From contig JAQUMZ010000059.1 in NCBI GenBank assembly GCA_028717865.1, positions 1-10,235 on the forward strand: a DNA stretch of 10,235 nucleotides, read 5' to 3'. Source of the stretch: Elusimicrobiota bacterium (GTDB taxonomy: Bacteria > Elusimicrobiota > Elusimicrobia > UBA1565 > UBA9628). The notes under the pieces were generated by a model. It was given only the letters and a program-made list of their open reading frames with translations. It made no database searches and was not told the origin of the DNA. Positions 6,459-10,235 of this stretch are shown here, piece by piece. Each line of letters starts with the position of its first letter. The first letter of the stretch is position 1. The translations under genes were made by a program, and so were the position numbers.

Positions 6459-7512
6459 CGAGGAAGGCCTCCAGGTTCTTCTTGATCTCGCGGCAGCAGG
6501 CGGCGTAGACGTCGTCCGGCCGGCCGATGGGGTCGGCGATGTCGCCGGCGGCCAGGGTGCGCACCTTGCCGCCGAATTCCGGGAATCGGTCCAGTATGAG
6601 CTCGCGGTGGAGCTTTTCCATCACCAGCACTTGGTCGGCCCATTCCAGCAAATCCCGGCCGACCAGCTGGGGCACGTGCTCCAGCTCCCGTATGCCTTCC
6701 GCCGCGAGCGCCGAGCGCACGCCGGGCGGAACTTGAAAATGGCGTTCCGCGGCCACCCCGGCGGAGCGGGCGCTGGCCTCCAGGCCCCGCTCGCGCGCGA
6801 GCTTGCGCAGCAGGAACTGGGCCATCACGCTGCGGCAGGTGTTGCCGGTGCATACGAAAAGATATTTGGTCGGTCCCGCGCCCTCGGCCACGGCCCGCAG
6901 GAGCTGGGCCGCCGGGATCGCGCCCTCGCGCAGGACGCGCACCGGGGCCTGGGAGGCGTCGACCACCGAGGACTGCAGGCCGGCGGCCGGGCCGGCGTCT
7001 ATGGCGAAGGCCAGGGCTTCCCCGAATATCCGGAGCGCCTCGGCGCCGTCCGCCGCGGGGGGGCGGCCGGAAAGGTTGGCGCTCGTCGACGCCCAGGGCG
7101 ACTGCGAGGCGCGCACCAGCGCTTGCGCCACGGGGTGGCGGGGAGCGCGCACCGCCAGGGTCGGGCCCTGGGCGCAAGGCAGGGTCCGGCCGTCCGGGCC
7201 GGCGCGCAGCACCAGCGTGAGCGCGCCGGGCCAGAACCGCGCCGCCAGGGCCTCGGCCTGGGCGGTCCACTGCACCCAGCGCCGCGCGGCTTCGGCGCCG
7301 GCGACCAGCAGCGGCAGGGCTTTTTGGCGCGGACGCCGCTTGGCGCGGTAAATGGCTTCCACTCCGTCCGCGCTCAAGGCCGAGGCGCCCAGGCCGTAGA
7401 CCGTGTCGGTCGGGAAGGCCGTGAGCCGGCCCCGGCGGCCGGCCTCGGCGAGGCGGCGCAGCTGCTCCGCGGACAGTTCCGCGCCGGCCGGCAGGCGGAT
7501 GAGCTCAGCCAT
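6430..7512 (-). CDS. Fusion: TsaC/Sua5 threonylcarbamoyl-AMP synthase domain plus low-molecular-weight protein phosphatase
   Basis: One uninterrupted 360-residue frame carries two enzymes. Residues 1 to about 208 form a YrdC/TsaC domain: [10 protein letters not shown] (33-42), [17 protein letters not shown] (54-70), [11 protein letters not shown] (142-152), SSVVD (181-185). It should make threonylcarbamoyl-adenylate from Thr, bicarbonate and ATP for tRNA t6A37. After a linker of a few residues, 216-360 form an LMW phosphatase with P-loop CTGNTCRS (nucleophile Cys221, Arg227) and general acid Asp327-Pro328. The usual Sua5 C-terminal domain is absent; the phosphatase takes its place. Thr225 in the P-loop is the residue that marks the arginine phosphatase YwlE, whereas tyrosine phosphatases usually have a hydrophobic residue there, so phosphoarginine is a possible substrate (inference). 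The ATG at 7512 has a CGGAG site and overlaps rsmI by 8 nt; the stop overlaps glyA by 29 nt. Confidence 0.93.
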   Translation of the reverse strand: MAELIRLPAGAELSAEQLRRLAEAGRRGRLTAFPTDTVYGLGASALSADGVEAIYRAKRRPRQKALPLLVAGAEAARRWVQWTAQAEALAARFWPGALTLVLRAGPDGRTLPCAQGPTLAVRAPRHPVAQALVRASQSPWASTSANLSGRPPAADGAEALRIFGEALAFAIDAGPAAGLQSSVVDASQAPVRVLREGAIPAAQLLRAVAEGAGPTKYLFVCTGNTCRSVMAQFLLRKLARERGLEASARSAGVAAERHFQVPPGVRSALAAEGIRELEHVPQLVGRDLLEWADQVLVMEKLHRELILDRFPEFGGKVRTLAAGDIADPIGRPDDVYAACCREIKKNLEAFLDEHAQIARS

Positions 7513-8188
7513 CCGCGGGCTCCGGTTCCGGATGCAGGACCACCACGAACTCGCCCAGCAGTTCCGGTCTGGCCGAAAGCCGCGCCCGCAGCTCGGACAC
7601 GGTGCCGAACAGCCATTCCTCATGGATCTTCGAGAGCTCGCGCACGACGCAGGCCTGGGCCCGCGCGCCGAGCGCGGCCTCGGCGTCCTCCAGGAGCTCC
7701 AGGACGCGGAAGGGCGACTCGTAAACGGCGATGGTGCGTCCCAGGGCGGCGGCGGCCTCGAGGGCGCGCCGGCGCTTGCCGGTGGAGCGGGGCAAAAAGC
7801 CCAGGAAGACGAAGGAGTCTCCGGGCAGGCCGGAGCCGGCGATCGCCGTCACGGCGGCGCTCGGGCCCGGCAGTGCGGTTACCGCGATGCCTTCCGCACG
7901 GGCCCGGGCCGCCAGGCGTCGGCCCGGATCCGAAATGCCGGGCAGGCCGCTGTCCGAGACCAAGGCGATGTCCTCGCCGGCGCGCAGCCGCGCCAGTATC
8001 CCGCGGGAGTCGCGCTCGTCGCGCTCGTTGTAGCGCAGCAGCGGGGTCGCGATCGCGAAATGGGTCAGCAGGGCGCGGGTGCGGCGCGTGTCCTCGCAAT
8101 ATATGGCCTTGGCCGCGCGCAGGGCGCGCAGGGCCCGAGGCGGCATGTCCTCGAGATTCCCGATGGGCGTGGGCACGATGGCCAGCAT
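7505..8188 (-). CDS. rsmI: 16S rRNA (cytidine-1402 2'-O)-methyltransferase, short form
   Basis: This SAM-dependent tetrapyrrole-methylase-fold enzyme methylates the 2'-OH of C1402 in the ribosomal P-site region. Family signatures are the N-terminal VPTPIGNLEDM (5-15), YCEDTRRTRALL (30-41), ALVSDSGLPGISDPG (75-89), LPGPSA (106-111), FVFLGFLPR (126-134), YESPFRVLELLED (156-168) and RELSKIHEEW (183-192). At 227 residues it is about 60 shorter than E. coli RsmI (286): the methylase core is complete but the usual C-terminal helical extension is missing. The HEHNE-type block is YNERDERD (53-60) here. The ATG at 8188 shares one base with the HD-GYP stop (TGATG) and has a GGGAGGG ribosome site. It overlaps the fusion gene by 8 nt. 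Function is confidently assigned from motifs; the short C-terminus might alter substrate handling. Confidence 0.93.
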   Translation of the reverse strand: MLAIVPTPIGNLEDMPPRALRALRAAKAIYCEDTRRTRALLTHFAIATPLLRYNERDERDSRGILARLRAGEDIALVSDSGLPGISDPGRRLAARARAEGIAVTALPGPSAAVTAIAGSGLPGDSFVFLGFLPRSTGKRRRALEAAAALGRTIAVYESPFRVLELLEDAEAALGARAQACVVRELSKIHEEWLFGTVSELRARLSARPELLGEFVVVLHPEPEPADG

Positions 8189-9429
8189 CAGCCCTCCCGC
8201 GGCGCCGCGGCCGGAGCTTGCGCCTCGATCTTGAGGAACGCCTCGACGATTTTAGGATCGAACTGCGTGCCGGCGCATCGGCGCAGTTCGGCCGTCGCCG
8301 CCTCGCGCGAGAGCGCCTTGCGGTAGGGGCGGTCGGACCGCATGGCGTCCCAGGCGTCGATGACGGCCACCATGCGCGCGCCCATGGGTATTTCCTCGCC
8401 CTTGAGCCCCTCCGGGTAGCCGCGTCCGTCGTACCATTCCTGATGATAGAGCACCATCTGGGCCACGGGCCCGAGATATTTTACGGGCGCCAGGATCTGG
8501 TGTCCGATGATGGGGTGGCGCTTCATGACCTCGTATTCCTCCGGGGTGAGCTTGCCCGGTTTGAGCAGGATGGACTGGTCGATGCCGATTTTCCCGATGT
8601 CATGGAGCAAGGCCGCGTACTCGATATAGCGGCTCATCTGATCGGGCAGCTTGAGCTCCGAGGCCAGGCGCCGGGCCTTGGAGCGGGCGCGGTCCGAGTG
8701 CTCGCGCGTGTAGGCGTCCTTGGAGTCCACGGCGCGGGCCAGGGTCTGCACCATTTCCAGGTAGAAGGTCTGCAGGTTGTCGAGCAGGTCCTGGTTGTGC
8801 AGCATGACCGCCGCTTCCCCGGCGAGAATGTTCAGGAACTTGGCCTTGTAGCCGGTGAAGGACTCGGTGCCGTCGGTGGCGTGCAGGTTGAGCACTCCCA
8901 CGGGCTTGGACTTGACCAGCAGCGGGATCGATATGAACGGCTCCGATTCCTCCGGCCGGGCCTGGACGTAGCGCGGGTCCTTCTCCGGGTTGGCGACGAA
9001 GATCGCCTGGCCGCTGGCGAAGGCTTTCCCCGCCACGCCCTCACCCGGCTTGAAGAATAGTTTTTGGGATTTGTCGGTGCCCGCGCTCTTGGCCGCCACG
9101 ATCCTCAGGCAGCCGGCGGCGTTGTCCCAGAGCATGATCGAGCCGCGCGCGCAGGACATGAGCTGGCAGGATATGTCGAGGACCGACCGGGCGAAGTCCT
9201 CGCGCGATACCGTCCCCGCGTGGGAAACGCCGTATTCCTGGAGATTGAGCAATATCGAGAGCAGTTCGTCGAGCTTCTCCCAGCCCTCGGGAAACTCGAG
9301 CGCGCCGCCCGCGGCCTCGCGATCGGCGGGCGCGTCCAGCTTGAGCCGGTAGAGCCTGTGCAAGACCGCCGCCAAGGCCGCCGCGAACAGTAGGCAAAGT
9401 ACGGCTGGAGTCCAGAACAGCCAGGGCAT
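8188..9429 (-). CDS. Membrane-anchored GAF / HD-GYP domain protein, putative c-di-GMP phosphodiesterase
   Basis: The 413-residue protein has one N-terminal hydrophobic segment (about 3-25), a GAF sensor domain (about 75-213, with GEGVAGKAFASGQAIFVAN at 129-147 and IPLLVKSKPVGVLNLH at 168-183) and a C-terminal HD-GYP domain (about 225-403). HD-GYP marks are EHSDRARSKA (243-252), LLHDIGKIGI (274-283, His276/Asp277), KRHPIIGHQIL (303-313), DGRGYPEGLKGEEIP (334-348) and VIDAWDAMRSDRPYRKAL (356-373). The family hydrolyses cyclic-di-GMP at the inner face of the membrane. The usual HHE metal motif reads HQE (329-331), so one possible metal ligand is Gln. No Shine-Dalgarno is visible before the ATG at 9429. 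It is the first gene after the only sizeable spacer and may head the operon. The signal sensed by GAF is unknown. Confidence 0.93.
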   Translation of the reverse strand: MPWLFWTPAVLCLLFAAALAAVLHRLYRLKLDAPADREAAGGALEFPEGWEKLDELLSILLNLQEYGVSHAGTVSREDFARSVLDISCQLMSCARGSIMLWDNAAGCLRIVAAKSAGTDKSQKLFFKPGEGVAGKAFASGQAIFVANPEKDPRYVQARPEESEPFISIPLLVKSKPVGVLNLHATDGTESFTGYKAKFLNILAGEAAVMLHNQDLLDNLQTFYLEMVQTLARAVDSKDAYTREHSDRARSKARRLASELKLPDQMSRYIEYAALLHDIGKIGIDQSILLKPGKLTPEEYEVMKRHPIIGHQILAPVKYLGPVAQMVLYHQEWYDGRGYPEGLKGEEIPMGARMVAVIDAWDAMRSDRPYRKALSREAATAELRRCAGTQFDPKIVEAFLKIEAQAPAAAPREG

Positions 9430-9498
9430 GATGCTAGGATAGCAAATTTATCCGCGACCCCGATTTAACGCTCGCGAGAGAACTACGTACGACGTTGT
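9430..9498 (-). promoter_or_regulatory. Only sizeable intergenic spacer; candidate operon promoter
   Basis: This 69-nt spacer separates the HEAT-like gene from the eleven-gene run and is its likeliest promoter site. Its HD-GYP-proximal half is AT-rich compared with the surroundings. TATCCT at 9436-9441 fits the TANNNT -10 pattern and lies six bases before the ATG, but no convincing -35 is found 16-18 nt further upstream. An imperfect dyad (aactacgt/acgttgt, 9482-9498) directly follows the HEAT-gene stop and an 8-bp palindrome ctcgcgag lies at 9471-9478. Neither has a T-tract, so neither looks like an intrinsic terminator. Either could be an operator or chance. Confidence 0.3.
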
Positions 9499-10235
9499 CT
9501 AATGAGCCTTGAGCAGGTCCTTCGCGGCTTGCCGGTTCTCGGGATCCCGGTCGTTGGCCGCGGCGGCCTCCAAAAGCGGCCGAATTTCCTCGGGCGGGAG
9601 CATGGAGCCCAGCTGGACCATGGCGCCCATGCGGGTCTTCGGCTCGGCGTGGCCGCCCGCCGTCGCCTTGAGCCAGGGGACGGTCAGGGGATTGCGCGAT
9701 GCGAACAAGGCGGCGGAAAGCATGAGGCGGGTCTCCGGGGCCCGGGCCGCGCGCTCCTCGGAAAGCAGCCGTTCCACGTCGGCATCTTCGGCGCAAAAGC
9801 CGAGCTTGAGGGCCAGCTGGTGCCGCAGCTCGCGCGGGGCCTTGGGATCGTTTATGAGCTCGAACATTTTGGGGCGGGCCGCGCGCAAACCCTCCAAGGG
9901 CACGCTGGCGGAGAGCGCCTCCGCGGCTTTTTCCCGGGCCGAACGCCCGCCCGCGGCCCAGGCCGCGAACTCGGGCAGGCAATCCTTCCAGAAGAATCCG
10001 GCCATGATCCTGGCCACCGCCGGAGCTTCTCCGGTCTTGCGCCGCAGCAAGGGCAGGGCCTTGGCTCCCTCCCATTGGGCCAAGGTCGCCAGCGCTTCAT
10101 AGACGGCCCACCATTCGTTGCGGTCCGACATGAGGGCGGCTTCCCCCGGGCTCTTGGACTTGAAGCTCCGCTGCGCGACGGCCGTGATCAGCGGCAGGGC
10201 GCGGGGGGACTTCAGCCGCAGCAGCCCCGTCATCG
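9499..10235 (-). CDS. HEAT-like helical-repeat protein, 5' end cut by window edge
   Basis: At least 245 codons are visible and the frame runs out of the window. An ATG at 10233 exists, but the real start may be further upstream, since its ribosome site would lie outside the window. The product is Ala/Leu/Glu/Arg-rich and almost entirely helical, with units of about 30-40 residues that end in patterns such as RELRHQLALKLGF, ETRLMLSAALFASRNPLTVPWL and KTRMGAMVQLGSMLPPEEIRPLLEAAA. These are typical of HEAT or PBS-lyase-like repeats that act as protein-binding scaffolds. No catalytic motif, signal peptide or membrane segment is seen in the visible part. It is on the same strand as the downstream operon but separated by 69 nt, so co-transcription is possible, not shown. 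Function unknown. Confidence 0.75.
   Translation of the reverse strand, partial: MTGLLRLKSPRALPLITAVAQRSFKSKSPGEAALMSDRNEWWAVYEALATLAQWEGAKALPLLRRKTGEAPAVARIMAGFFWKDCLPEFAAWAAGGRSAREKAAEALSASVPLEGLRAARPKMFELINDPKAPRELRHQLALKLGFCAEDADVERLLSEERAARAPETRLMLSAALFASRNPLTVPWLKATAGGHAEPKTRMGAMVQLGSMLPPEEIRPLLEAAAANDRDPENRQAAKDLLKAH

Noticed and set aside
6373..9060. 895-codon open frame on the plus strand
   Set aside because: It lies entirely antisense to glyA, the TsaC-phosphatase fusion, rsmI and the HD-GYP gene, all with strong family motifs. Its product is low-complexity Gly/Ala/Arg/Gln-rich with no recognisable domain. Such long antisense frames are expected in GC-rich coding DNA.
9482..9498. 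Imperfect inverted repeat after the HEAT-like gene as an intrinsic terminator
   Set aside because: The stem is short with an internal mismatch, is not GC-rich and lacks a following T-tract on the transcribed strand.

Overview
The window is a GC-rich (roughly two-thirds G+C by eye), densely packed bacterial chromosome segment. All twelve recognisable genes lie on the minus strand, so transcription runs from high to low coordinates. No rRNA, tRNA, mobile element, CRISPR array or phage gene is visible. The gmhA-type phosphoheptose isomerase points to a diderm with heptose-containing surface glycans, and the HD-GYP protein points to cyclic-di-GMP signalling. The lineage cannot be fixed from the sequence. 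An uncultivated high-GC phylum such as Elusimicrobiota is only a weak guess.

In transcription order: (1) the 3' part of a HEAT-like helical-repeat protein (9499-10235, cut by the window edge); (2) a 69-nt spacer, the only real intergenic gap (9430-9498); (3) a membrane-anchored GAF/HD-GYP protein; (4) RsmI, a 16S rRNA 2'-O-methyltransferase; (5) a single-chain fusion of a TsaC/Sua5 threonylcarbamoyl-AMP synthase domain to a low-molecular-weight protein phosphatase; (6) GlyA; (7) a stand-alone response-regulator receiver; (8) methylthioadenosine phosphorylase; (9) cytidine deaminase; (10) a protein resembling biotin carboxyl carrier protein (BCCP) that lacks the canonical biotinylation motif; (11) a zinc-ribbon/membrane/TPR protein; (12) AccC biotin carboxylase; (13) the 5' part of GmhA, cut by the window start. 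Item 2 is a spacer, so this makes twelve genes.

From the HD-GYP gene to gmhA, eleven genes follow each other with overlaps of 1-29 nt or gaps of at most 10 nt. This suggests one long, translationally coupled transcription unit. Its products cover translation fidelity (RsmI, TsaC), one-carbon and nucleoside salvage metabolism (GlyA, MtaP, Cdd), fatty-acid initiation (AccC and its neighbours), envelope sugar synthesis (GmhA) and signalling (HD-GYP, receiver, phosphatase).

The most interesting parts are the acetyl-CoA-carboxylase module and the TsaC-phosphatase fusion. In the first, AccC is preceded by a BCCP look-alike without the Met-Lys-Met motif and by an unexplained zinc-ribbon/TPR membrane protein. 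In the second, the phosphatase P-loop carries the Thr that marks protein-arginine phosphatases of the YwlE type.
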